Below, one piece after another: positions 34,905 through 42,279 of a DNA stretch of 64,000 bases. Within the stretch, counting starts at the first letter, position 1, and every line of letters begins with the position of its first letter. The translations under genes were made by a program, and so were the position numbers. Below the pieces are notes generated by a model. That model saw only the letters and a program-made list of their open reading frames with translations. It had not been told where the DNA came from and searched no databases. This stretch comes from Halorubrum cibi. Its GTDB lineage: Archaea > Halobacteriota > Halobacteria > Halobacteriales > Haloferacaceae. Location of the stretch: the NCBI RefSeq assembly GCF_900182635.1, contig NZ_FXTD01000002.1, forward strand, positions 62,001 through 126,000, read 5' to 3'.

Positions 34905-35104
34905 GCGGCTGGGGCTTTGGAAGTGTTCTCCATGATCGTGATCACCGCGCCGGCAACGATCCCCTTCTACTCACCTCGATCACCATCAAAACAACCGTAC
35001 TACAAGCAGGCAGGATAGACCGGATGATTCACGCGAGAACTGCGGAAAACGCAGTCCGCCTCGGACCCGCCGCCTTCATCCACGGAGGGCGAGGACTTCC
35101 TCCG

Positions 35105-36265
35105 CTACTGATACGCCTGTATCCCGGTGAGGTCCTCGCCGAGGATGAGCGTGTGGATGTCGTGGGTGCCCTCGTAGGTGTAGACGGTCTCCATGTTCGT
35201 CATGTGCCGCATCGGGGAGTAGTCGGCCGTGATCCCGTTGCCGCCGAGCATCTCGCGGGCGATCCGCGACTGGTCGCGAGCCATCCGGACGTTGTTTCGC
35301 TTGGCCATCGAGACGTGCTGCGGGCGCATCTCGCCGGACTCCTTGAGCTCGGCGAGCCGGTGGGCGAGCAGCTGGGCGAGCGTGATCTGGGTGGCCATCT
35401 CCGCGAGCTTGCGCTGCTGGAGCTGGAAGCCGCCGATGGGTTTGCCGAACTGCTCGCGGTCGGTGGCGTACTCGCGGGCGGTCTCGAAGCAGTCCTGGGC
35501 CGCGCCGACCGCGCCCCACGCGATGCCGTAGCGCGCCTGCGTCAGACACGACAGCGGGCCCTTCATCCCGGAGACGCCGGGCAGGCGGTTCTCCTCGGGG
35601 ATCCGGGCGTCCTGGAGGGCGATCTCGCCGGTGATCGACGCACGGAGGCTGAGCTTCTCGTCGATCTTGTTGGTCGTCACGCCGTCGCGGTCCGTCTCGA
35701 CGAGGAACCCGCGGACCGGGTGGTCCTCCTCGCTGTGGTCCTTCGCCCAGACGACGGCGACGTCCGAGATGGGGGAGTTCGTGATCCACGTCTTCGAGCC
35801 GTTCAGGACGTACTCGTCGCCGTCCTTCTCGGCGCGGGTCTCCATCGCCGAGGGGTTCGACCCGTGTTCGGGCTCGGTCAGGCCGAAGCAACCGACGGCC
35901 TCGCCCTCGCCGAGCGCGGGGAGCCACTCCTCCTTCTGTTCGTCGCTGCCGAACGCGTGGATCGGGTACATCACGAGCGCGCCCTGGACGCTCGCCATCG
36001 ACCGGAGCCCGGAGTCACACGCCTCGAGCTCGCGCATCAGGAGACCGTAGGAAGTCTCGCTGACGCCCGGCAGGCCGTAGCCCTCGAGGTTCGGCGCGTA
36101 AAACCCCATCTCGCCCATCTTGGGGATGATCTCCGTCGGGAACGTGCCTTCGATCCAGTGTTCCCCCATGTCGTCGACTTCCCCCTCGACGAACGATCGC
36201 GCCGAGTCGACGAGCAGCCGTTCCTCCTGGGAGAGTGACGCCTCCAAATCGAAATAATCGATCAT
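35105..36265 (-). CDS. Acyl-CoA dehydrogenase, glutaryl-CoA dehydrogenase-like
   Basis: A 386-residue FAD enzyme. The FAD and substrate block GLTEPEHGSNPSAMETRA near residue 130 and the catalytic base E365 in YTYEGTHDIHTLILGEDLTG are the signatures of glutaryl-CoA dehydrogenase rather than ordinary fatty acyl-CoA dehydrogenases, whose Glu lies elsewhere. Standard length is 380-400. It oxidises, and may decarboxylate, glutaryl-CoA in lysine/tryptophan or aromatic breakdown, but substrates in archaea are unproven. ATG 36265 is placed below an AATAAATAA box. It is next to the enolase-superfamily genes but the 113-nt promoter gap suggests separate control. Confidence 0.9.
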   Translation of the reverse strand: MIDYFDLEASLSQEERLLVDSARSFVEGEVDDMGEHWIEGTFPTEIIPKMGEMGFYAPNLEGYGLPGVSETSYGLLMRELEACDSGLRSMASVQGALVMYPIHAFGSDEQKEEWLPALGEGEAVGCFGLTEPEHGSNPSAMETRAEKDGDEYVLNGSKTWITNSPISDVAVVWAKDHSEEDHPVRGFLVETDRDGVTTNKIDEKLSLRASITGEIALQDARIPEENRLPGVSGMKGPLSCLTQARYGIAWGAVGAAQDCFETAREYATDREQFGKPIGGFQLQQRKLAEMATQITLAQLLAHRLAELKESGEMRPQHVSMAKRNNVRMARDQSRIAREMLGGNGITADYSPMRHMTNMETVYTYEGTHDIHTLILGEDLTGIQAYQ

Positions 36266-36285
36266 GTACGGGGCTACGTACCCAC

Positions 36286-36295
36286 GAATAAATAA
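36286..36295 (-). promoter_or_regulatory. TATA element of the acyl-CoA dehydrogenase gene
   Basis: TTATTTATTC on the minus strand lies 21-30 nt before ATG 36265, one of the strongest A/T-rich boxes here. Confidence 0.55.
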
Positions 36296-36378
36296 CCCTC
36301 CGGGACGGCGCGGCCGCGGTCGACGCCCCATGCGAGAACCCGATGGTGGCGGCTGCCTGCCGAGGGATGGCGGCCGGC

Positions 36379-37596
36379 TCAGAACCCGCTCGTTCCCTCG
36401 AGGAGGTGTTCCTCGACGACGTCCATGTCGAGTTCGATCCCCAGTCCCGGCGCTTCCGGAACCGCGATCCGGCCGTCCTCGATGAGCGGCTCCTCGCGGA
36501 CCAGCAGATCGTCCCACCAGTCGACCTCGAGCGCGTGGTACTCCAGCAGGTCGAAGTTCGGGGTCGCCGCGCCGAGGTGGACGCAGGCCATCGTCCCCAC
36601 CGGGCTACAGACGTTGTGCGGGGACATGGGCATGTAGTTCTCCTCGGCGCGGTCCGCGATCCGCATCGTCTCGTGGAGCCCGCCGACCGTCGTCGGGTCG
36701 GGGGTGACGACGTCGACGCCGTGGTCGTAGATGAGATCCGAGAGCTCGAAGACGCGGAACCGGTTCTCGCCGGTCGCGACCGGCGTCCGCGTCGCCTTCG
36801 TCACCTCCTTCTGTGCGTCCATGTTCTCCGGTGGCACGAGGTCCTCGAGCCACATCAGATCGAACTCCTCCAGCTCGTAGGCGAGCCGCTTCGCGCTCTC
36901 GACGGAGTAGTCCCAGTGGCAGTCGAACGCGAGGTCGACGTCGTAGCCTATCTCCTCGCGAACCGCCTCGACGATCTCGCGTTTCTCGCGGATCGCCGCG
37001 TTCGTCAGCCGGCCGTTGTACGGGTCGTTCTCGTTGTCGGCGGGCAGATCGAGGTCGAACTTCAGCGCCGAAAAGCCCATGTCGACGACGCGGGCCGCCT
37101 CCGCGGCGTACGCCTCGGGCGAGTACGCCTCGGCCTCGGCGTACGCGGTCGCGCCGTCCTCGACCGCGTACGCCTCGCCGGCGTGACAGTCGCAGTAGAT
37201 CCGGACCTCGTCGCGGTACTTCGACCCGAGGAGCTGGTAGACCGGGAGGTCGAGGATCTTTCCGGCGGCGTCCAAAAGCGCGATCTCGATGCCGGAGGCG
37301 GCGGTGACGACCTTCCCGGTCGTGCCGCCGTGACCCGACATCTCCTGGAAGATGTAGCGCACGAGCCGCTCCACGTCGAGCGGGTTCTCGCCGACCAAAA
37401 AGCGGTTCGCGTACTCGACGATCTCCGGGATCCCGCCGCCGCGGTACGACTCGCCGATGCCCGTCACGCCGGCGTCGGTCTCCACCTTGATCAGGTTCCA
37501 CTCGAAGTTGCCCTCGACGACGCAGGCGTCGATGCTCGTGATCTCCACGTCTCGGTCCGCGTCGCGGACGTCGATCCGATCCGAGTAGTCCCTCAT
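36379..37596 (-). CDS. Enolase-superfamily (mandelate racemase/dehydratase-type) sugar-acid enzyme 1
   Basis: A 405-residue enzyme of the mandelate-racemase subgroup. The capping domain contains SIDACVVEGNFEWNLIKVET and GESYRGGGIPEIVEYA. Metal ligands in the barrel are the Asp in LAFDCHWDYS, Glu in MWLEDLVPPEN and Glu in VATGENRFR; the general-base helix carries SPHNVCSPVGT. The strand ALKFDLDLP has KxD in place of KxK. This pattern resembles the haloarchaeal xylonate and gluconate dehydratases I remember. It probably dehydrates a sugar acid to a 2-keto-3-deoxy acid. Its ATG overlaps the stop of the second enzyme gene (ATGA). Confidence 0.85.
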   Translation of the reverse strand: MRDYSDRIDVRDADRDVEITSIDACVVEGNFEWNLIKVETDAGVTGIGESYRGGGIPEIVEYANRFLVGENPLDVERLVRYIFQEMSGHGGTTGKVVTAASGIEIALLDAAGKILDLPVYQLLGSKYRDEVRIYCDCHAGEAYAVEDGATAYAEAEAYSPEAYAAEAARVVDMGFSALKFDLDLPADNENDPYNGRLTNAAIREKREIVEAVREEIGYDVDLAFDCHWDYSVESAKRLAYELEEFDLMWLEDLVPPENMDAQKEVTKATRTPVATGENRFRVFELSDLIYDHGVDVVTPDPTTVGGLHETMRIADRAEENYMPMSPHNVCSPVGTMACVHLGAATPNFDLLEYHALEVDWWDDLLVREEPLIEDGRIAVPEAPGLGIELDMDVVEEHLLEGTSGF

Positions 37597-38699
37597 GCCG
37601 AGAACTCCTCCAGGGCGTCCTCGTCGAGCGTCACGCCGTGTCCCGGCTCTTCCGGCATCGCGATCCGGCCGTCGTCGCCGGGCGCGAGCGGCTCCGCGAC
37701 GACGTCGTCGAACGCCTTCACGTCCATGTCGCGGTAGAAGTACTCGATCCACAGCCCGTTGTCGATCGCGCCGAGAAGCGAGGTGTGGATGTTCCAGTTG
37801 TAGTGTGGCGCGATCGGCACGTCGTAGGCAGCGGCGTAGTTCGCGATCCGGAGCCACTCCGTGATCCCGCCGCAGACGGTCACGTCCGGCTGGAGGATCG
37901 TCGCCGCACCCGTGTCGTTGAGCCGCGCGAAGTTGTGACGAGTTCCCTCTAACTCCCCGGTGGCGACCGGGTAGTCGATGGCGTCGTTGACCTCCGCCAT
38001 CGTCTCCACGCGGTCGATCATCACCGGCTCCTCGATGAAGTAGGGGTCGTACGGCTCGAACGCGCGACAGGCGCGGACCGCCTCGGTCGTCGACTCCCAG
38101 ACGCCGTTGGCGTCGAGGAGCAGCGTCGTCTCGGGGCCCACCTCGTCGCGGACGGCGGCGACGCGCTCGACCTCCTCGTCCACGGAGAGGCGGCCGACCT
38201 TCATCTTCACGACCTCGTGGCCCTCGTCGACGTACCGGCGCACCTCGCCGCGTAACGCCTCGTGACCCTTCTCGTCGCGGTAGTAGCCCCCGCTTCCGTA
38301 GGAGGGGACCGACTCGCTGTTGCCGCCGAGGAGCTTGTATAACGGCTGGCCGGCCGCCTTCGCCTTCAAGTCCCACAGCGCCATGTCGACGGTGGAGATG
38401 GCACGGAGCATCACGCCCATCCGCCCGATCTGGACGTTGCCCTCGTACATCTCGCGCCAGAGGCGGGTGGTGTCGCGCGGGTCCTCGCCGAGGACGATCG
38501 GCTCGAGCATCGACTCGACCGCGTCGGCGACGAGGTGGGCGCCCTCGTAGCCCAGCGAGTAGCCGACGCCCTCGCGGCCGTCGGCGGTTCGAACGTACGT
38601 TATCGCGTGGTCCCGGTACGTGAGCGTCCGGTTGGAGAAGGAGACTGGGGACTCCAACGGGAGCTCGATCGGGAACGACTCTACCTGTGTGATCTCCAT
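37593..38699 (-). CDS. Enolase-superfamily (mandelate racemase-type) enzyme 2
   Basis: A 368-residue second member of the same superfamily with the more usual racemase features. VVKMKVGR gives the KxK pair, LLLDANGVW the first metal Asp, YFIEEPV and ATGELEGTR the two Glu ligands, and IAPHYNWNIH the general-base histidine. It could be a lactone, racemase or dehydratase step; the exact reaction is unknown. Translation starts at ATG 38699, with a TATATA box 24-29 nt upstream. It heads an operon that continues into enzyme 1 with an ATGA overlap, and its promoter faces larA. Confidence 0.88.
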   Translation of the reverse strand: MEITQVESFPIELPLESPVSFSNRTLTYRDHAITYVRTADGREGVGYSLGYEGAHLVADAVESMLEPIVLGEDPRDTTRLWREMYEGNVQIGRMGVMLRAISTVDMALWDLKAKAAGQPLYKLLGGNSESVPSYGSGGYYRDEKGHEALRGEVRRYVDEGHEVVKMKVGRLSVDEEVERVAAVRDEVGPETTLLLDANGVWESTTEAVRACRAFEPYDPYFIEEPVMIDRVETMAEVNDAIDYPVATGELEGTRHNFARLNDTGAATILQPDVTVCGGITEWLRIANYAAAYDVPIAPHYNWNIHTSLLGAIDNGLWIEYFYRDMDVKAFDDVVAEPLAPGDDGRIAMPEEPGHGVTLDEDALEEFSA

Positions 38700-38722
38700 A
38701 CGTGAGCCGCTAATTCCGTCCG

Positions 38723-38728
38723 TATATA
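38723..38728 (-). promoter_or_regulatory. TATA element of the enolase-superfamily operon
   Basis: TATATA at 38723-38728 lies 24-29 nt ahead of ATG 38699 on the minus strand. The gap of 195 nt to larA is a divergent promoter region. Confidence 0.6.
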
Positions 38729-38821
38729 CCTCGTTGTATGGGCAAGAAATTCGTGGCCATCCGCCGATATCAGTCGAATCGAGCCGTCTCGTATCAACTC
38801 CGCAACGTCGTTTCGCCGCCG

Positions 38822-38862
38822 GCGTCGTCCACGAACGGTATCGCTCCGCGTCGTCCACGAAC
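38822..38862 (+). promoter_or_regulatory. 15-bp direct repeat before larA-like gene
   Basis: GCGTCGTCCACGAAC occurs at 38822-38836 and 38848-38862, starts 26 nt apart. The second copy ends just before CACTATTTG, a likely TATA element about 27 nt before ATG 38895. The spacing (2.5 turns) and position suggest an operator, perhaps for an IclR- or TrmB-type regulator, but no regulator gene is in the window. Confidence 0.55.
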
Positions 38863-38894
38863 ACTATTTGTGTCGGCCCCGCGAGAGCCCACGC

Positions 38895-40196
38895 ATGGAG
38901 TTTCCCGACCGCAGCGACGTCGACCACCTCATCGACGCACAGCCGCTCCCGTCGTTCGCGCGGGTTCGATACGATCCGCCGAGCGAGACGCTCGCGGACC
39001 CGGTCGGCACGGCCAGATCGGAACTGGACCGGCTCGACGACGTCGACCTGGATCCGGGCGACACCGTCGCGATCGGCGTCGGCAGCCGCGGGATCGATCG
39101 GATCGACGAGATCGCCGCCGCGGCCGTCGACTGGACGGAGGCGAGGGGATACGACCCGGTCGTCGTGCCCGCGATGGGGAGCCACGGCGGGGCGACGCCG
39201 GAGGGGCAACGGGAGGTGCTCAAAGCGCTCGGGATCGACGAGCGTGGCGTCGGCGCCCCCATCGACGCGCGGATGGACGCGGAGGAGCTGGAGACCGTGA
39301 CCGTCGGCGACGCGAACGTGCCGGTGTACTTCTCGGCGGCGGCGCTCGAAGCCGACGCGGTCGTCGTGGTGAACCGGGTGAAAGCGCACACCAACTTCAG
39401 CGGACCGATAGAGAGCGGGCTCGCGAAGATGACCGTCGTCGGCCTCGGCAAACAGCGCGGCGCGAAGTCGTTCCACTCGACGGCCATCGCGGAGGGGTAC
39501 GTGGAGACGCTGACGGCCGCGCTCGACGTCATCGAGGAGGCGGTCCCGCTTCTCGGGGGGATCGCCCTCGTCGAGAACTTCGAGGAGGAGCTCTCCCACG
39601 TCGAGGCGGTGCCGGCGGGGTCGTTCCTCGACCGGGAGCCGGAGCTCTTGGAACGCGCCTACGAGGAGATGCCGACGCTTCCCGTCGAGGAGATCGATCT
39701 CCTCGTCGTCGACGAGATCGGCAAGGAGATCTCGGGCGCGGGGATGGATACGAACGTGATCGGTCGCTACCACGTCCTCAACGCGCCCGACCCGGAGACG
39801 CCCGACATCGACCTCATCTACGTGCGCGGGCTCACCGAGGCGACGAAGGGTAACGGCAACGGGATCGGGCTCGCAGACCTCACCCGGCGGGCGGCGATCG
39901 ACCAGCTGGACGTGAAAAAGGCCTACGCGAACGCGCTCACGAGCGGGTCGCTCGCGAAGTCGAAGCTGCCGGTGGTCGCGCCCGACGACGAGTTCGCGCT
40001 CCGGACCGCGCTGGCCGCACTCGGCGGGTACGACCCCGAGACGGTCCGGATCGTCTGGATCCGCAACACCGAGGACCTCGGCGAGCTCCACGTCTCCGAG
40101 GCTGTCGTGGAGGACCTCCCCGAGGCGGCGGCGGTGCGGGAACGCGACGTGACGGTGACCTTCGAGGACGGGACGGCGCGGATCTCCGGGTCGTGA
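38895..40196 (+). CDS. LarA-like (DUF2088) nickel-dependent racemase-type protein
   Basis: A 433-residue protein of the lactate racemase (LarA) superfamily. The N-terminal block VVPAMGSHGGATPEGQREVL near residues 93-113 and VVNRVKAHTNFSGPIESGLA near 160-180 match the family core; DLLVVDEIGKEISGAGMDTN lies near 275. LarA enzymes racemise 2-hydroxy acids with a nickel pincer cofactor made by LarB, LarC and LarE, none of which is in the window. It is divergent from the enolase-superfamily operon and 114 nt before the cupin gene, so a place in hydroxy-acid catabolism is likely. ATG 38895 is preferred over the upstream start because a TATA box matches it. Confidence 0.85.
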   Translation: MEFPDRSDVDHLIDAQPLPSFARVRYDPPSETLADPVGTARSELDRLDDVDLDPGDTVAIGVGSRGIDRIDEIAAAAVDWTEARGYDPVVVPAMGSHGGATPEGQREVLKALGIDERGVGAPIDARMDAEELETVTVGDANVPVYFSAAALEADAVVVVNRVKAHTNFSGPIESGLAKMTVVGLGKQRGAKSFHSTAIAEGYVETLTAALDVIEEAVPLLGGIALVENFEEELSHVEAVPAGSFLDREPELLERAYEEMPTLPVEEIDLLVVDEIGKEISGAGMDTNVIGRYHVLNAPDPETPDIDLIYVRGLTEATKGNGNGIGLADLTRRAAIDQLDVKKAYANALTSGSLAKSKLPVVAPDDEFALRTALAALGGYDPETVRIVWIRNTEDLGELHVSEAVVEDLPEAAAVRERDVTVTFEDGTARISGS

Positions 40197-40310
40197 CAGT
40201 CCCGGACGCGCCCAGTCCACCGGGACGATAAACGTTATCAGCCGCGTCGTGTTCGGGCCTATCATGGCTCGAAAGACGTGCGACACCGCGGACGTACCGA
40301 CGGGGGAGCG

Positions 40311-40658
40311 ATGAGACCGGTCGCCTTCGACGAGGCGGAGACGTACGAGCCCGACGAGGGCTGGCGTCGCGTCGCGATGGCGGGAAGCGACCGGTTCTCC
40401 TTCGAGTGGTTCGAGAAGCCGCCGGGGCACAGCTCGCCGATGCACGACCATGAGAACGAGCAGGTGTGTCTCTGTCTCGAGGGCGAGCTCACCGTCGCGA
40501 CCGAGGACGACTCGGTCGCCCTTCAGAAGAACGACTCGGTGTTGCTCGAGTCGAACGAGGCCCACCGGGTCGAGAACACGGGCGAGGAGCGCGCGGTCGG
40601 CCTCGACGTGTTCGCTCCGGGACGCTCCTTCGACTTCTGGACGGACCGGGAGGAATGA
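40311..40658 (+). CDS. Cupin-domain metal-binding protein
   Basis: A 115-residue single-domain cupin. Motif 1 PMHDHENEQVCLCLEGE (H, H and E ligands near residues 44-52) and motif 2 EAHRVENTG (fourth His) give the metal site. Such proteins act as isomerases, epimerases or dioxygenases on sugar acids and aromatic acids (for example, pectin degradation KdgF). It overlaps the FAH-family gene by ATGA, so it likely functions in the same pathway. A start at 40278 is possible but adds unconserved residues. Confidence 0.85.
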   Translation: MRPVAFDEAETYEPDEGWRRVAMAGSDRFSFEWFEKPPGHSSPMHDHENEQVCLCLEGELTVATEDDSVALQKNDSVLLESNEAHRVENTGEERAVGLDVFAPGRSFDFWTDREE

Positions 40659-41482
40659 GCGTGAAGTACCTCGCGCGGTCCGCGACGGGAGAGGCGCTGC
40701 TCGGCGACGACGAGGGGTTCGTCCCGCTCGCGTCGGTCGAACCCGACCTCGAGAGCGTCCGCGAGGCGCTGCCTCGGGCGGCAGACGGGACGCTCGGCGA
40801 CGTCGACGACGCGACGGCCGAGCCGGTCCCGGCGGCTGACCTGACGTTCGCCGCGCCCCTCGAGCGGTTCGGCAAGCTCTGGGGGATCGGACTGAACTAC
40901 GAGGAGCACGCGGGCGACCTCGACGAGAACCGCCCGGAGGAGCCGGCGAGCTTCATGAAGCCCTCGACGGTCCTCACCGGACCCGGCGGCCCGATCCGGC
41001 TGCCGCCGACCGATCGCAGCGACCGGGTGACCGCGGAGGCGGAACTCGGCGTCGTGATGGGCCGAACCTGCCGGGACGTCGCGGAGGACGACGTCGACGA
41101 CGTCGTCGCCGGCTACCTGCCGATCATCGACATGACCGCGGAGGACGTTCTCCAGCGGAACCCGCGATTCCTCACTCGGGCGAAGAGCTTCGACACGTTC
41201 CTCGTTCCCGGCCCGGCCATCGTCGTGCCCGAGGAGCCGCTCGAGCTGTCGTCGCTGTCGGTGCGGACCGAGGTCAACGGCGAGGTCGAGGCGGAAAACG
41301 AGATCCGGAACATGCTGTTTCCCCCCGCCGAGATCGTCTCGTTCCACTCCGGCGTGATGACGCTCGAACCGGGCGACCTGTTCAGCACCGGAACCCCCGG
41401 CGCCGCGCCGATCGACCCCGGCGATCACGTGCGCGCGGTGGTGGAGTCCATCGGGTCGGTCGACGCGCCCGTGACGCGGTAG
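40655..41482 (+). CDS. Fumarylacetoacetate hydrolase-family enzyme
   Basis: A 275-residue FAH-family protein. GKLWGIGLNYEEHA near residue 72, ASFMKPSTVLTGPGGPIRLP near 100-120, the Glu ligands in EAELGVVMG and the Asp in IIDMTAEDV, and LFSTGTPGAA near 245 follow the family metal site and active centre. Some haloarchaeal members are 2-keto-3-deoxyxylonate or -gluconate dehydratases; others cleave dioxo acids. With two enolase-type enzymes nearby, a dehydratase or diketo-acid hydrolase role in sugar-acid catabolism is the best guess. Coupled to the cupin by ATGA. Confidence 0.88.
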   Translation: MSVKYLARSATGEALLGDDEGFVPLASVEPDLESVREALPRAADGTLGDVDDATAEPVPAADLTFAAPLERFGKLWGIGLNYEEHAGDLDENRPEEPASFMKPSTVLTGPGGPIRLPPTDRSDRVTAEAELGVVMGRTCRDVAEDDVDDVVAGYLPIIDMTAEDVLQRNPRFLTRAKSFDTFLVPGPAIVVPEEPLELSSLSVRTEVNGEVEAENEIRNMLFPPAEIVSFHSGVMTLEPGDLFSTGTPGAAPIDPGDHVRAVVESIGSVDAPVTR

Positions 41483-41596
41483 GAAGTCGGTAGGAATCCG
41501 GAGCGGAGGTACCGAGCCGGAAACGGGATCGCTCCCCGAGTCGCGATCCCGGACGTCGCAGGAAGCTTTATCTGACGACCCGCGTCACACAGGCAC

Positions 41597-42025
41597 ATGT
41601 ATCGAGTGCTGGTTCCCGTCGGTGACGACACGGAGCGATCGATGGCCGCGGCGGAGGCCGTGAGCAACCTTCCGAACGCCGCCGAGGAGGTCGAGGCGGT
41701 CGTGGTGAACGTCTTCGAGGAGTTCGACGTCACCGGGGAAGGAGGCCAGGTGAACTCCGAGGACGTCTGGGACGAGACGAACTTCCCCGAGAGCGTCGAT
41801 TCGGTCGTCGAACGCCTCGAATCGGCCGGCGTGGACGTCTCGAAACGCCGCGAACACGGCGACGTGACGAAACGGATCCTGGCCGTCGCCGACGAGATCG
41901 ACGCCGACGGGATCGTGATGGGCGGCCGGAGACGGAGCCCGACCGGAAAGGTCCTGTTCGGGAGTACCACCCAGTCGGTGATGCTCTCGGCGGATTGCCC
42001 CGTAACGGTCTCTCTCACCGAATAA
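41597..42025 (+). CDS. Universal stress protein UspA, ATP-binding type
   Basis: A 142-residue UspA-fold protein. VPVGDDTERSMAAAEAV near the start and the signature GGRRRSPTGKVLFGS (G-2x-G-9x-G/S) near residues 113-127 form the ATP site, so this copy probably binds nucleotide. Universal stress proteins in haloarchaea are numerous and often pair with transporters. A TTTATC element stands 25-30 nt upstream of ATG 41597. It follows FAH by 114 nt and precedes the second TAXI system. Confidence 0.88.
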   Translation: MYRVLVPVGDDTERSMAAAEAVSNLPNAAEEVEAVVVNVFEEFDVTGEGGQVNSEDVWDETNFPESVDSVVERLESAGVDVSKRREHGDVTKRILAVADEIDADGIVMGGRRRSPTGKVLFGSTTQSVMLSADCPVTVSLTE

Positions 42026-42098
42026 TATCTGCGTACTGACATCCGCACGACGCCGCCGTGAGTCTTCGTACGATCGGCGTTTCTTCACGTCTATACCT

Positions 42099-42134
42099 CG
42101 AGAAAATCGACAAATACGTCGAATATTGTTCTCG
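42099..42134. repeat. Nested palindrome downstream of uspA
   Basis: CGAGAA (42099-42104) pairs with TTCTCG (42129-42134), and inside it TCGAC (42107-42111) pairs with GTCGA (42118-42122). The arms are separated by short A/T-rich bulges and a six-base loop. It lies between uspA and the TAXI genes and could serve as terminator or operator. Confidence 0.5.
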
Positions 42135-42204
42135 ATCAGATCGTGTGATCGGCCAACGGGCCGGGGACGTCCAGCGGGAGAATGACCGGTTGTTTACACG
42201 TTAC

Positions 42205-42226
42205 AGTTATTGACTAATTAATAACT
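42205..42226. promoter_or_regulatory. Operator-like inverted repeat upstream of TAXI operon 2
   Basis: AGTTATT (42205-42211) is mirrored by AATAACT (42220-42226) with an 8-nt spacer that contains TAATTA. It lies about 25 nt upstream of the TATA element, in a stretch far more A/T-rich than the surroundings. A dimeric regulator could bind here. Confidence 0.5.
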
Positions 42227-42245
42227 ATTGGAACAAACAGATACC

Positions 42246-42252
42246 TTATTAT
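42246..42252 (+). promoter_or_regulatory. TATA element of TAXI operon 2
   Basis: TTATTAT lies 28-34 nt before ATG 42280, giving a leaderless or nearly leaderless transcript. Confidence 0.55.
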
Positions 42253-42279
42253 GTACCGATGTGATCATAACATTCGAAC

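Larger units (their letters stand above)
34670..35104. other. Noncoding gap with three perfect hairpins
   Basis: The 435-nt gap between convergent genes contains no plausible gene but is densely structured: hairpins at 34752-34771, 34862-34882 and 34888-34904, and the stretches GCGAACGCAGTGAGCGACG and GGGACTCAAAGGGGCAG. These short phrases are like ones I recall from several haloarchaeal intergenic regions, so this is probably a dispersed repeat element rather than a unique sequence. No second copy occurs in this window. Confidence 0.5.

Noticed and set aside
34841-36238. 465-codon frame antisense to the acyl-CoA dehydrogenase
   Set aside because: The minus strand encodes a complete enzyme with catalytic Glu; the plus frame is a shadow.
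36379-38376. 665-codon version of enolase-superfamily enzyme 1
   Set aside because: The extra N-terminus is arginine-rich and overlaps the coding frame of enzyme 2; ATG 37596 begins the conserved domain.
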